Source: Magnetospirillum gryphiswaldense MSR-1 v2
GTDB taxonomy: Bacteria; Pseudomonadota; Alphaproteobacteria; Rhodospirillales; Magnetospirillaceae
Reading direction: 5' to 3'
NCBI RefSeq assembly: GCF_000513295.1
Contig: NC_023065.1
Span: 1,054,001 to 1,118,000 of the forward strand
Length of the DNA stretch: 64,000 nucleotides
Under the pieces are notes generated by a model. The model was not told the origin of the DNA. It saw nothing but the letters and a program-made list of their open reading frames with translations, and ran no database searches. Made by a program: the position numbers and the translations under genes. Numbering within the stretch: the stretch's first letter is position 1; each line of letters opens with the position of its first letter. Shown here piece after piece: positions 1-8,119 of the stretch.

Positions 1-1
1 G

Positions 2-1381
2 GTGGTGGTCGAGGATGTGTCCCTGCGTAAGGAACAGGACCGCAAAATCCTGCATCAGGCGCTTTATGACGGCCTGACCGATCTGCCCAATCGGGCCATG
101 GCGTTGGATCGCCTGACGGTGGCGACGGAAGAGGCCCGTGATGCCGGTACCCGTGTCGGCCTGCTGTTCGTCGATCTGGATGATTTCAAAGGCATCAACG
201 ATTCCCTTGGTCACGAATATGGCGACGAATTGCTGATTTTGGCGTCCGAGCGCCTGTGTCAGGCGGTGGGCGAGGGGGGGATGGTGGCGCGTTTTGGCGG
301 TGACGAATTCCTGGTCATCCTGCCGCTGGTGTCGCCAGAGCAGGCCGAGTGGGCGGCGGATCGAATCGTCCAGGCCTTTGTCGAACCCTTCACCATCAGC
401 CGCCGTGACCTGATCACCACCGCCAGTATCGGCGTGGCGCTGTACCCGGAAGACGGACGGACGCCGCAAACCCTGCTGCGCAACGCCGATATCGCCATGT
501 ACCAGTCCAAGCTGGCCGGGCGGAACCGCTATTGCTGTTTCACCGCCCGCATGAACGACGAGGCCGAGGCCCGCTTGCGGCTGGAAAGCGAATTGCGCCG
601 CGCCGTCGGCACCGAGCAATTGTTCCTGCATTTCCAGCCGCTGGTGCATGTGGAAAGCGGGCGCGTTGCTGGAATCGAGGCCTTGTTGCGCTGGAACAAT
701 CCGGAGCTGGGCAGCGTGCCGCCCGACCGTTTCATTCCCCAGGCGGAGACGTGCGGTCTGATCGTGCCCATTGGCCGTGACGTGTTGCGCCAGGCCTGCC
801 AGACGGCGCTGCCCTGGTTGCAAGGTGGCCACCCCGATTTGCTGTTGTGCGTCAACGTCTCGCCCCGGCAGTTCCAGGACGGTGCCTTCCTTGATGACGT
901 CCGCACCATCTTGCGCGAAACCGGCTTTCCCGCCGGCAATCTGGAACTTGAGATCACCGAGGGCCTGTTGCTGAAGGAGCGCGGCGATATCGATGGCCTG
1001 TTGCAGGGCCTGCATGACATGGGCGTCCATCTGGCCATCGACGATTTCGGCACCGGCTATTCGTCGTTGAGTTACCTGGAGCGCTATCCGTTCCATACCC
1101 TGAAGATCGACCGCTCGTTCATGATCGGCATGCTCGAGCGGCACGAACGCAAGGTTTTGGTGGATACCATCGTCGCCATGGCCACCGGCTTGGGGCTGAA
1201 GGTCATCGCCGAGGGGGTGGAAACCGCCGAACAATTGGCAAGGCTGCGGGCCATCGGCTGCGATATAGCCCAGGGCTATCTGTTCAGCCGTCCGGTGCCG
1301 GCGGAGCAGATTTTCGCCCTGCTCGACAATCGTTTCGGGCTGGATGAGCGGGGGCCGGGACCGTCGGTACATCTGCACTGA
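2..1381 (+). CDS. GGDEF-EAL domain protein, 5' end cut by the window edge
   Basis: This is a cyclic-di-GMP signalling protein with a diguanylate cyclase-type GGDEF domain followed by an EAL phosphodiesterase domain. The visible part has 459 residues. The first residues ([10 protein letters not shown]) look like the tail of a PAS/PAC linker, so an upstream sensor domain is probably lost outside the window and the GTG at position 2 is likely internal. The GGDEF signature is intact at residues 99-103, but there is no RxxD inhibitory site in front of it. The EAL domain keeps EALLRW (226-231), the ITE glutamate, DDFGTGYSS, the KIDRSF lysine and EGVET, so phosphodiesterase activity is plausible. 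Its stop codon overlaps the next start by one base (TGATG), so the two genes are probably co-transcribed. Confidence 0.93.
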   Translation: MVVEDVSLRKEQDRKILHQALYDGLTDLPNRAMALDRLTVATEEARDAGTRVGLLFVDLDDFKGINDSLGHEYGDELLILASERLCQAVGEGGMVARFGGDEFLVILPLVSPEQAEWAADRIVQAFVEPFTISRRDLITTASIGVALYPEDGRTPQTLLRNADIAMYQSKLAGRNRYCCFTARMNDEAEARLRLESELRRAVGTEQLFLHFQPLVHVESGRVAGIEALLRWNNPELGSVPPDRFIPQAETCGLIVPIGRDVLRQACQTALPWLQGGHPDLLLCVNVSPRQFQDGAFLDDVRTILRETGFPAGNLELEITEGLLLKERGDIDGLLQGLHDMGVHLAIDDFGTGYSSLSYLERYPFHTLKIDRSFMIGMLERHERKVLVDTIVAMATGLGLKVIAEGVETAEQLARLRAIGCDIAQGYLFSRPVPAEQIFALLDNRFGLDERGPGPSVHLH

Positions 1382-2133
1382 TGCGGCCCATCTGTCTGTT
1401 CACCGATTTCGGCACTACCGGTCCCTATGTGGGGCAGGTCAAGGCGGCCCTTCATGTTCATGCCCCCGGCGTGCCGGTGATCGACCTGATGGCCGACGCT
1501 CCGGCATTCGACCCCATGGCCTCGGCCTATCTGCTGGCGGCGCTGTTGCCGCAGATGCCGGCGGATGCGGTGATCATGGCGGTGGTCGATCCCGGTGTCG
1601 GCGGCGCCCGATTGCCGCTGATCGTTCAGGTCGATGGGCGTTTTTTGGTCGGTCCCGATAACGGCCTGTTGGCGTTAGTCCTGCGCAGGGCGGTGAACAG
1701 CCGGGTTTGGGCCATCACTTGGCGACCGCAAACATTAAGCGCCACCTTTCATGGCCGTGACCTGTTCGCCCCTGTAGCGGCGGCGCTGGCCGCCGGTACC
1801 CGTCCCGATGATCTGGCCGCTCCGTTGAGCCAGGGCATGGTCGGCGGCGATTGGCCCGATGATCTGGCCCGCATCGTCTATATCGACCCCTACGGCAACG
1901 CCATGACCGGTTTGCGCGAATCTTGTGTGCTCGCCGATCAATTCCTGCACGTTGGGAACTATGCCTTGCCGCCGGCACGGACCTATTCCGACACTGTGCC
2001 GGGGGCGGGCTTTTGGTACGTGAATTCCATCGGGTTGGTGGAAATATCGGTCAATCGTGGTCATGCCGCCCGGCAATTGACGCTGAATGTGGGGGATGTC
2101 GTCGTTTGGGGCGAAAAAAATGTTTCCATATAG
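1381..2133 (+). CDS. SAM hydrolase / SAM hydroxide adenosyltransferase (DUF62 family)
   Basis: A 250-residue protein of the DUF62 family, related to the SAM-dependent chlorinase and fluorinase. Characterised members without halogenase activity hydrolyse S-adenosylmethionine to adenosine and methionine. The family start is clear (CLFTDFGTTGPYVGQVKAAL), with the conserved VVDPGVGG turn near residues 68-75 and the VGPDNGLL loop near 90-97. The C-terminal half carries YIDPYGNAMT and the GFWYVNSIGLVEISVN strand typical of the second domain. There is no export signal, so it is cytoplasmic. The start ATG overlaps the stop of the upstream GGDEF-EAL gene, which suggests translational coupling. The reaction is inferred from the family and the physiological reason for the pairing is unknown. 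Confidence 0.88.
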   Translation: MRPICLFTDFGTTGPYVGQVKAALHVHAPGVPVIDLMADAPAFDPMASAYLLAALLPQMPADAVIMAVVDPGVGGARLPLIVQVDGRFLVGPDNGLLALVLRRAVNSRVWAITWRPQTLSATFHGRDLFAPVAAALAAGTRPDDLAAPLSQGMVGGDWPDDLARIVYIDPYGNAMTGLRESCVLADQFLHVGNYALPPARTYSDTVPGAGFWYVNSIGLVEISVNRGHAARQLTLNVGDVVVWGEKNVSI

Positions 2134-2172
2134 GGGAAAATTCCGATGCCATCCCATATGGGAAATTATAAT
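2123..2172 (+). promoter_or_regulatory. Operator-like palindromes with a consensus -10 before the MBL-fold gene
   Basis: Two related inverted repeats lie between the SAM hydrolase and the metallo-beta-lactamase-fold gene. The first is TTTCC-N7-GGAAA at 2123-2139. The second is the perfect palindrome TCCCATATGGGA at 2152-2163. A perfect TATAAT sits directly after it at 2167-2172, but no recognisable -35 hexamer is found 16-18 bases upstream. The arrangement suggests a regulated promoter with a dimeric regulator bound over the spacer. An outer inverted repeat, TTCCGA (2141-2146) with TCGGAA (2179-2184), encloses the palindrome, so a terminator-like hairpin is an alternative. Confidence 0.35.
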
Positions 2173-2203
2173 GTTTTTTCGGAATGGTCGGGGGTTGTAA
2201 GCA

Positions 2204-3031
2204 ATGGGATATGTGGTGAAGTTCTGGGGCGTGCGCGGAAGCATCGCCTGTCCTTCGCCCGACCATGTGGTCTATGGCGGCAACACTTCGTGCGTCGAAT
2301 TCCGTCTGGGTGACAACGTCCTGATCTTTGATGCCGGTACCGGTATCCGCATGCTGGGGCGCGATCTGTTCAACCGTGGTACTTCGTCGGCGACGCTGAT
2401 GTTTACCCATACCCATTGGGACCACATCAACGGCTTTCCCTTTTTCGCCCCCGCCTTCAACCCGGCCTTCGGCTTGCAGGTGATGGCTGGTCATTTGAAC
2501 GGTCAAGCCGGCGCCATCGAGGCGGTGCTGGCCAAGCAAATGGAAAACCCGACTTTTCCGGTGCCCTTGGAAACCATGCGCAGTCGCCTGAGCTTTCACG
2601 ATTTCCGTGCCGGCGACGAATTGCATCCGGTGGACGGCGTGGTGGTGAAGACCGCCCCCTTGCGCCATCCCAATCAGGCCACCGGCTATCGGGTGGAATA
2701 CCAGGGCAAATCAGTGTGTTATGTCACCGATACCGAACACGTGCCGGGACAACCTGACGAGAACGTGTTGGGCCTGATCCAAGGGGCAGATCTGGTCATC
2801 TATGACAGCACCTATACCGACGACGAGTTTCAGGCCAAAATCCACTGGGGCCACTCCACCTGGCAGGAGGGTGTCCGGCTGTGTCGGGCCGCCGGGGTCG
2901 GGCGGCTGGCCATTTTCCACCATGACCCCGAGCATGACGACGTCTTCATGGCCAAGCTGGAAGCTGAGGCCAAGCAGGCCTGGGATGGTACCTTGGTCGC
3001 CCGCGACGGTATGGAAGTGACCGTCGCCTGA
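2204..3031 (+). CDS. Metallo-beta-lactamase-fold hydrolase (cyclic phosphodiesterase-like)
   Basis: A 275-residue MBL-fold metal-dependent hydrolase. The dinuclear metal signature HTHWDH is at about residues 69-74, followed by a histidine in PLRHPNQATGYR, the VTDTEH strand and an aspartate in DLVIYDSTYTDDEF. The histidine-rich end FHHDPEHDD supplies the last ligand region. This arrangement fits the group of RNase Z-like and phosphoribosyl 1,2-cyclic phosphodiesterase-like proteins rather than true beta-lactamases, and there is no signal peptide. The gene stands alone behind a possible regulated promoter and converges on motB. The substrate cannot be deduced from the sequence. Confidence 0.85.
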   Translation: MGYVVKFWGVRGSIACPSPDHVVYGGNTSCVEFRLGDNVLIFDAGTGIRMLGRDLFNRGTSSATLMFTHTHWDHINGFPFFAPAFNPAFGLQVMAGHLNGQAGAIEAVLAKQMENPTFPVPLETMRSRLSFHDFRAGDELHPVDGVVVKTAPLRHPNQATGYRVEYQGKSVCYVTDTEHVPGQPDENVLGLIQGADLVIYDSTYTDDEFQAKIHWGHSTWQEGVRLCRAAGVGRLAIFHHDPEHDDVFMAKLEAEAKQAWDGTLVARDGMEVTVA

Positions 3032-3067
3032 GAGACTCATTGTCTCGCTGATCGGAACCGATCAGCG
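3032..3067. terminator. Hairpins between the convergent MBL-fold and motB genes
   Basis: Two adjacent inverted repeats follow the stop codon. GAGAC (3032-3036) pairs with GTCTC (3042-3046). CGCTGATCGG (3046-3055) pairs perfectly with CCGATCAGCG (3058-3067). The second has ten potential pairs around an AA centre. Neither is followed by a clear T-run on either strand, so termination is inferred from position between converging genes. Confidence 0.45.
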
Positions 3068-3116
3068 GCGCCCTCAATCGGCGGGCGGGATGCTCCGCAC
3101 CCCTCGAGACTTGGTA

Positions 3117-3779
3117 TCAGCGCGGATAGATGTGGATGGCGACGCGGCGGTTCAGCGCCTGATTGGCGGGCAGGGGCGTACCGTCTTCGAGCGTGTTGGG
3201 CACGCGCGGGGCGTATTGGCCATAGGCGGCGACGATCATCTTGCTTTCTGCCACCCCCAGGCTGACGAAGGCGCGCATGGTCGCCAGGGCGCGGGCCGAG
3301 GCCAGATCGAAATTGGAAGGGAATTGCGCGGTCTTCACCGGCGTGCTGTCGGTATGGCCCTGGATTTCCAGGCGGTAATTGTCAAAGCGGGGCTGGTTCA
3401 AGGTGCCGGCAAGTTCCTTCAGCAGCGGCACCATGGTCGGCTTGATATCGGCCGAACCCGGGGTGAACATGGCCCCAGCATCCAAGTTCATGACCACACC
3501 GCGATCATCGGTACCCACATCGACGGCATCGTCGGAGCCTTGCACGGTGGCGGCGGCCTGGGTCAATTCCTGACGCATATTCTCGATCGGGCGCTGCGGC
3601 GGTTGCTTGCCGATCTCGCTGGTCATGCCCGACTGGACTTTTTCAAATAACACGGTATCGATCTTGGAAATGGAGGCCAGCATGATGAAGAAGCACAGCA
3701 ACAAGGTGACCATGTCGCCATAGGTTTCCATCCATGACGCATCGACTTCCTGGGACTGTTTCTTTTCGAACAGACTCAT
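3117..3779 (-). CDS. motB: Flagellar motor stator protein MotB/PomB-like, OmpA C-terminal domain
   Basis: A 220-residue stator protein that couples ion flow to flagellar rotation and anchors the stator to peptidoglycan. A short cytoplasmic tail leads into one membrane segment at about residues 20-40; the sequence YGDMVTLLLCFF holds the single aspartate expected to carry the ion. A compact periplasmic linker is followed by an OmpA-like peptidoglycan-binding domain with the GHTDSTPV motif and a C-terminal NRRVAIHIYPR. It is shorter than the roughly 300-residue enteric MotB and looks more like PomB/MotS-type proteins. Its start overlaps the end of motA by four bases (ATGA), so the two subunits are translated together. 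Confidence 0.9.
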   Translation of the reverse strand: MSLFEKKQSQEVDASWMETYGDMVTLLLCFFIMLASISKIDTVLFEKVQSGMTSEIGKQPPQRPIENMRQELTQAAATVQGSDDAVDVGTDDRGVVMNLDAGAMFTPGSADIKPTMVPLLKELAGTLNQPRFDNYRLEIQGHTDSTPVKTAQFPSNFDLASARALATMRAFVSLGVAESKMIVAAYGQYAPRVPNTLEDGTPLPANQALNRRVAIHIYPR

Positions 3780-4576
3780 TTGTTCTTCATCTGCTTGTCG
3801 ATGTCGAAGTGGATGGAGGGATCAAGGAAGCTGTTCATGGCATCTTGGATGAAGCGCGGATTCTTGCGCTCGGCCAGCAGGCACAACCCTTCGGCCACCA
3901 GATAATTGCGGAAGCGGACGATTTCCTCGCGCTGCTGGATTTTGCTGGCGGCGGGCAGCAGCACCAGTCGCGGCAGCAGCACGCCGTAAAGCGTGGTGAT
4001 CAGCGCCACCGCCATGCCGGGACCCAGGGCCGCCGGATCGGCACCCATCTTGCCCAGCATGATGATCAGACCGATCAGGGTGCCGATCATGCCATAGGCA
4101 GGCGCCGTGCCGGCCATGTTGCGCAGGATGTCGGCGGGCACGCAATTGCGCTGAAAGGTGGTTTCAATGGAATTGGTCATGATCTGCCGCACTTCGGCCC
4201 CGGTATAGCCGGCGATGACCAGATCGACGCCGAAACCCAGGAAACGGTCCTGTTTCTTCAGCTTGGCGGTGTCGGCTTCCAGCGCATTCAGGCCGGTCTT
4301 CTGGATCAGGTAGCCCCAGCGTATGCAACGCCCGACTTCGCCTTGCAATACGCCGCGCTGAATCTTGGGGGCGAAAAAAATCGAACTCATCAGGCGGAAG
4401 GCCTGCATGACGTAACGCGGTTCGTACGAGATGAAGGTCGATGCGAAGGTGCCGCCGACAACCATCAAAAACGACGGGAAGTCGAGGAAGACCAAGTAAT
4501 TGTCAGTGGCCAGGTAAATCGAGCCGAGGAACAGAACGATACCGGCAATGAAGCCGATCAAGGTTGCCAGCGACAT
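3776..4576 (-). CDS. motA: Flagellar motor stator protein MotA/PomA-like
   Basis: The channel-forming partner of the MotB-like protein. It has four expected membrane segments: two near the N-terminus (LATLIGFIAGIVLFLGSIYL and a segment ending VVGGTFASTFI) and two in the second half (YGMIGTLIGLIIMLG and MAVALITTLYGVLLPRLVLL). The intervening cytoplasmic loop contacts the rotor. The ATG at 4576 (MSLATLIG) is preferred over an in-frame ATG at 4594, because homologues begin with this short helix. The length of 266 residues and the sequence resemble PomA/MotP more than enteric MotA, so the coupling ion (sodium or proton) is open. The neighbouring GGDEF-EAL genes suggest local links between cyclic-di-GMP and motility, but none of them is PilZ-like. 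Confidence 0.9.
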   Translation of the reverse strand: MSLATLIGFIAGIVLFLGSIYLATDNYLVFLDFPSFLMVVGGTFASTFISYEPRYVMQAFRLMSSIFFAPKIQRGVLQGEVGRCIRWGYLIQKTGLNALEADTAKLKKQDRFLGFGVDLVIAGYTGAEVRQIMTNSIETTFQRNCVPADILRNMAGTAPAYGMIGTLIGLIIMLGKMGADPAALGPGMAVALITTLYGVLLPRLVLLPAASKIQQREEIVRFRNYLVAEGLCLLAERKNPRFIQDAMNSFLDPSIHFDIDKQMKNK

Positions 4577-4670
4577 TCCCGGACCTTCCCCCAAACACTA
4601 CGCCGGTCGAAGGCGGCGCCTGTTCGTATCTTGAGGCAAATAGGCGACAAGGGCAATAGTCAGGCGATGC

Positions 4671-4698
4671 TTGCATCATTCGGCCAAATCGCTAGAGT
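4671..4698 (+). promoter_or_regulatory. Putative sigma-70 promoter of the PAS-GGDEF-EAL gene
   Basis: TTGCAT at 4671-4676 and TAGAGT at 4693-4698 are separated by 16 bases, about 39 bases before the chosen ATG. The match to the housekeeping consensus is moderate and is judged by eye. Confidence 0.35.
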
Positions 4699-4736
4699 TC
4701 CGCACAGGGTGGGGCGACGGGTTAGAAGGGATGGGA

Positions 4737-7043
4737 ATGGACGCAGCCGCGCCCACGGTGATCTTTGGCGCCTTTCTTGGCAATCTTGTGTTGGCGGTCG
4801 CCTTGGCCTTTGTCGGGCGGGGGCATGGTTCGACCAGGGCCATGCCGGTTTTCGCCATTGCCTTCGCCTTGTTCGCCTTCCGCTTCCTGTTCATGGCCAT
4901 ATCGGGCTCGGTGGCACCGCAACAGGTGATTCTGTGGGCCGAGGTCATTCACGTGGCCGCAGGCACCGTGTTGTTGGCCGGATTGTGTCCGCACAAGGGG
5001 TGTCGCCGTCTGTGGCTGCTGATCGCGGTGACCACGGTTTCGCTGATGGGTTGGGTGGTGTGGGCCAGCATCCATATCGCCCCCATGGCCGCCATCATTC
5101 CCTCTTCACTTTATATCGGTGCCGCCATGCTTGCCGCTGCCCTGGTGTTCTGGCGCCGCGCCCGCCGGATTCCGGGGAACGGTTATAGCCTGGTGGCGCT
5201 GCTGTTCGCCCTGTGGGGGCTGCACAAGCTGGATTACCCCTGGCTGGCGGCAGTGCCGCAGGCGGTGCCCTATGGCTTCATGCTGACCCAGGTTTTGTCC
5301 ATTGGCCTGGGCGTCGCCCTGCTGATCGCCGCCGACCGCGAAAGCCGGGCGCGTGAAAGCGAAGGCCGCCGCCGCTCGCAGGCTTTGCTGCGTTTGCAGG
5401 GCGAGGCCATGGCCGCCACCGCCAACGCCATCTTCATCACGGATCGCGCCGGGCGCATCGAATGGTGCAATCAGGCCTTCAGCCAGTTGACCGGTTGGGC
5501 CGAAAACGAGGCCATGGGCCGGGGCGCCCGCCGTCTGCTGATGGGCGCGGAGCGCGACCGCCGCATGGATGAAGCTTTGAAACGAGGCGAGAACTGGCGC
5601 GGCGAGCTTAATTTGCGTCGCCGCGACGGCACCCTTTATGTGGTCGATCAGAACGTGACGCCGATCCGCGACGATCAGGGGCGCATCAGCCATTACGTGG
5701 TGGTGCAGGAAGACGTCACCGAGCGCCGTCGGGCCGAGGAACGCATCCGCTTTCTGTCCAACCACGATGCCCTGACGGCGCTGCCCAACCGCCTGCTGTT
5801 CCGCGAACAGATCCAGCGCGCCATCGGTCGAGCCAAGACCGAACGCCACGGATTGGCGGTGCTGATCTTGGACCTGGATGATTTCAGCCATTACAACGAC
5901 GTTTTGGGCCATGACGGCGGCGACCATCTGCTGCTGGCCATTACCGAGCGATTGATGAGCACGGCCCGCGGCGTCGAAAGTCTGGCTCGGGTCGGTGGCG
6001 ACGAATTCGGCTTTTTGCTGCTGACTACCGATGGAGGAGAAACGGTGGTGGAACTGGCCGGCAGCCTGACCAAGGCCATGCGCCGCCCGTTCGACATCAA
6101 TGGTCACGACGTGCAGGTGGGGGCGGCCATCGGCATCACCTTGTACCCTGATGACGGCGCCGACGCCGATACCTTGCTGAAGAATGCCGACATGGCCATG
6201 TACCGGGCCATCGAGGACAATCCGAACGGCTATCGCTTTTTCGCGCCGACCATGGATGCCGAACTGGCCCAGCGCCGACGGCTGGAAAGCGACCTGCGCA
6301 AGGCCATCCAGCGTAACGAGTTGGAATTGCATTACCAGCCCATCGTCGATACCCAAAGCCGCCGCATCATCTCGTTCGAGGCCTTGCTGCGCTGGAATCA
6401 CGCCGATGACGGCTGGATCTCGCCGGTCGAGTTCATCCCCATGGCCGAAGGCAACGGCATGATCGGCCCTATCGGTGAATGGGTGTTGCGCCATGCCTGC
6501 AAGCAGATGCGCGATTGGGACCGCATGGGCATTCCGCCGGTGCCGGTGGCGGTCAACATGTCGGCGTTGCAGTTGAAGCGCCAGGATGTGCCCATGCTGG
6601 TGCGCAAGATGCTGACCGAAGCCGGGGTGCCGTCGCACCGGCTGGAACTGGAACTGACCGAAACCACGGTGATGGAAGACGCCGATGCCGCCCAGCGCAT
6701 CTTCGCCGATATCGCTGGCCTGGGGGTGCGGCTGGCGGTGGATGATTTCGGCACCGGTTACTCGTCGCTGGCCCGGCTCAAGCGTTTTCCGGTGGGCAAG
6801 CTGAAGATCGACCGTTCCTTCGTCGGCGATCTGGCCGAGGATGAAGGCGACGCCGCCATCGCCCGAGCCATCATTTCCATGGGCCACGCCATGGGGTTGA
6901 AGGTGGTGGCCGAAGGGGTGGAAACCCCCGAGCAATTGGCCATCCTGGCCGAGGCCGGCTGCGACGCCATCCAGGGTTTTCTGTTCAGTCGCGCCGTGCC
7001 CGCCGATCAGGCGGCGGAATTACTGCGCCGTGGTGTATGTTGA
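4737..7043 (+). CDS. Membrane PAS-GGDEF-EAL cyclic-di-GMP signalling protein
   Basis: A 768-residue protein. The N-terminal 200 residues are hydrophobic, with about seven membrane segments. They are followed by a PAS domain (nucleotides about 5400-5735, [20 protein letters not shown]), a GGDEF domain (about 5740-6235, RVGGDEF) and an EAL domain (about 6270-7030). The EAL domain has EALLRW, an ELTET motif, [15 protein letters not shown] and EGVET intact. The GGDEF domain lacks an RxxD inhibitory site, as in the protein at the start of the window. Both catalytic motifs are therefore present and the net activity cannot be assigned. The ATG at 4737 follows AGAAGGG at a good distance; an ATG at 4731 is also possible. 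It is divergent from motAB and may tune motility. Confidence 0.92.
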   Translation: MDAAAPTVIFGAFLGNLVLAVALAFVGRGHGSTRAMPVFAIAFALFAFRFLFMAISGSVAPQQVILWAEVIHVAAGTVLLAGLCPHKGCRRLWLLIAVTTVSLMGWVVWASIHIAPMAAIIPSSLYIGAAMLAAALVFWRRARRIPGNGYSLVALLFALWGLHKLDYPWLAAVPQAVPYGFMLTQVLSIGLGVALLIAADRESRARESEGRRRSQALLRLQGEAMAATANAIFITDRAGRIEWCNQAFSQLTGWAENEAMGRGARRLLMGAERDRRMDEALKRGENWRGELNLRRRDGTLYVVDQNVTPIRDDQGRISHYVVVQEDVTERRRAEERIRFLSNHDALTALPNRLLFREQIQRAIGRAKTERHGLAVLILDLDDFSHYNDVLGHDGGDHLLLAITERLMSTARGVESLARVGGDEFGFLLLTTDGGETVVELAGSLTKAMRRPFDINGHDVQVGAAIGITLYPDDGADADTLLKNADMAMYRAIEDNPNGYRFFAPTMDAELAQRRRLESDLRKAIQRNELELHYQPIVDTQSRRIISFEALLRWNHADDGWISPVEFIPMAEGNGMIGPIGEWVLRHACKQMRDWDRMGIPPVPVAVNMSALQLKRQDVPMLVRKMLTEAGVPSHRLELELTETTVMEDADAAQRIFADIAGLGVRLAVDDFGTGYSSLARLKRFPVGKLKIDRSFVGDLAEDEGDAAIARAIISMGHAMGLKVVAEGVETPEQLAILAEAGCDAIQGFLFSRAVPADQAAELLRRGVC

Positions 7044-7075
7044 CCCCATGCGGGGCAATCAACAAAGGGCGGTCG

Positions 7076-8002
7076 ATGCGTTTTTTTCATCAGGGTTTTG
7101 CCGTCGGCATGGCTATGCTGGCGGTTGTCGCCGCCACCGCACCGGCTTTCGCCGTGGTCATCCAAGATAGTCTGTGGCGGCGCGAGGGGGGGACGCGCAG
7201 CAAGGCCTGGGCCGGTTTCGGCGCCAGTCTGCGGCTGGCGGCGGAACCGCAATTCCGCTCGGTGCTGGCCTTGTCCACCGATGGCGAGAGCTGGGGCGAG
7301 GCCTCGGGCACCTGGATCGGCAACGATGACGACCACGCCTATATCCTGACCTCGGCCCATATCTTCGAGAAGCCGGCCAAGCCCGGCGATTACGTGGTGC
7401 GGCTGCCCGACGGCAGCATCGCCAAGCCGGACCGGCTATGGATGCATCCGGGCTGGAACGGCAGCACCGACGAGCGGACCGGCTATGACCTGACCATCTT
7501 GCGGCTGAAGCGACCGGTGGAAGATGCCGGTTCGCCGCCGGTGCTGTATGGCGGTGATGGCGAGGCGGGCAAGCTGATCACCTTTGTCGGCTATGGCAGC
7601 CGCGGCATCGGCTCGACCGGCGAGCAGGACCGCTATTACCAAGGGTCCGACAAGGCCGCGGCCCAAGGCGTGGTCGACCAATGGGTCGATCTGGTCGACC
7701 CCATGCCGCGCAACGACGATGGCGGCAATTATCTGGGAATCTGGCTGGGGCGCGAAGACGGCAGCCTGTCCAACCCCTATGGCGGCGACGACAAACCGGC
7801 CAATCCTTTGGTCGGCCTGCTGGGATCGGGGGACAGCGGCGGCTCGGCCTGGATGAAGGTGGGCGGGCAATGGGTGATCGTGGCGGTCAATTCCAACGGC
7901 TCAGGCACCGCCAGTTACGGCGATTCGTCGTGGTTCACCCGGGTTTCCCCGCACCGGGATTGGATTAGGAAAATTTTCCCCGGCGCTCGCTTCAGCCCAT
8001 AG
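7076..8002 (+). CDS. Secreted trypsin-like serine protease (S1 family)
   Basis: A 308-residue exported protease. The ATG at 7076 gives a clean Sec signal peptide (MRFFHQGFAVGMAMLAVVAA, cleavage near APAFA), so it is preferred over the in-frame ATG at 7037 that overlaps the previous gene. The chymotrypsin-fold triad is visible: histidine in LTSAHIF, aspartate in GYDLTILRL and serine in GSGDSGGSAW. The S1 specificity pocket cannot be assigned with confidence by eye. There is no PDZ domain or transmembrane anchor, which distinguishes it from the DegP/HtrA family. It probably acts in the periplasm or outside the cell on unknown substrates. It follows the GGDEF-EAL gene closely and could be co-transcribed with it. 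Confidence 0.87.
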   Translation: MRFFHQGFAVGMAMLAVVAATAPAFAVVIQDSLWRREGGTRSKAWAGFGASLRLAAEPQFRSVLALSTDGESWGEASGTWIGNDDDHAYILTSAHIFEKPAKPGDYVVRLPDGSIAKPDRLWMHPGWNGSTDERTGYDLTILRLKRPVEDAGSPPVLYGGDGEAGKLITFVGYGSRGIGSTGEQDRYYQGSDKAAAQGVVDQWVDLVDPMPRNDDGGNYLGIWLGREDGSLSNPYGGDDKPANPLVGLLGSGDSGGSAWMKVGGQWVIVAVNSNGSGTASYGDSSWFTRVSPHRDWIRKIFPGARFSP

Positions 8003-8012
8003 CGGACAATGG

Positions 8013-8100
8013 CCGTCATACCCGCGTAGGCGGGTATCCAGGAGTCGCGGAAAAGCTGGTGGGTGCACCCCCTGGACTCCCGCCTGCGCGGGAGTGACGG
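8013..8100. repeat. Pair of inverted REP-like elements
   Basis: Two copies of a REP-like unit face each other between converging genes. The left copy starts CCGTCATACCCGCG and contains a CCCGCGTAGGCGGG hairpin. The right copy, read on the other strand, starts CCGTCACTCCCGCG with CCCGCGCAGGCGGG. Both have TCCAGG at the inner end. Such mirrored pairs are a common intergenic repeat in proteobacteria and can act as bidirectional terminators or as RAYT transposase targets. No transposase is nearby. Confidence 0.75.
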
Positions 8101-8119
8101 TAAAAGGGAGCGGATAAAT

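Noticed and set aside
3734-5188. A 484-codon open frame on the plus strand opposite motAB
   Set aside because: motA and motB on the other strand have clear motifs and overlap in the usual way, so this is a shadow.
5106-6935. A 609-codon open frame on the minus strand opposite the PAS-GGDEF-EAL gene
   Set aside because: It mirrors the coding strand and is biased to H, Q, G and D. No family is recognised.
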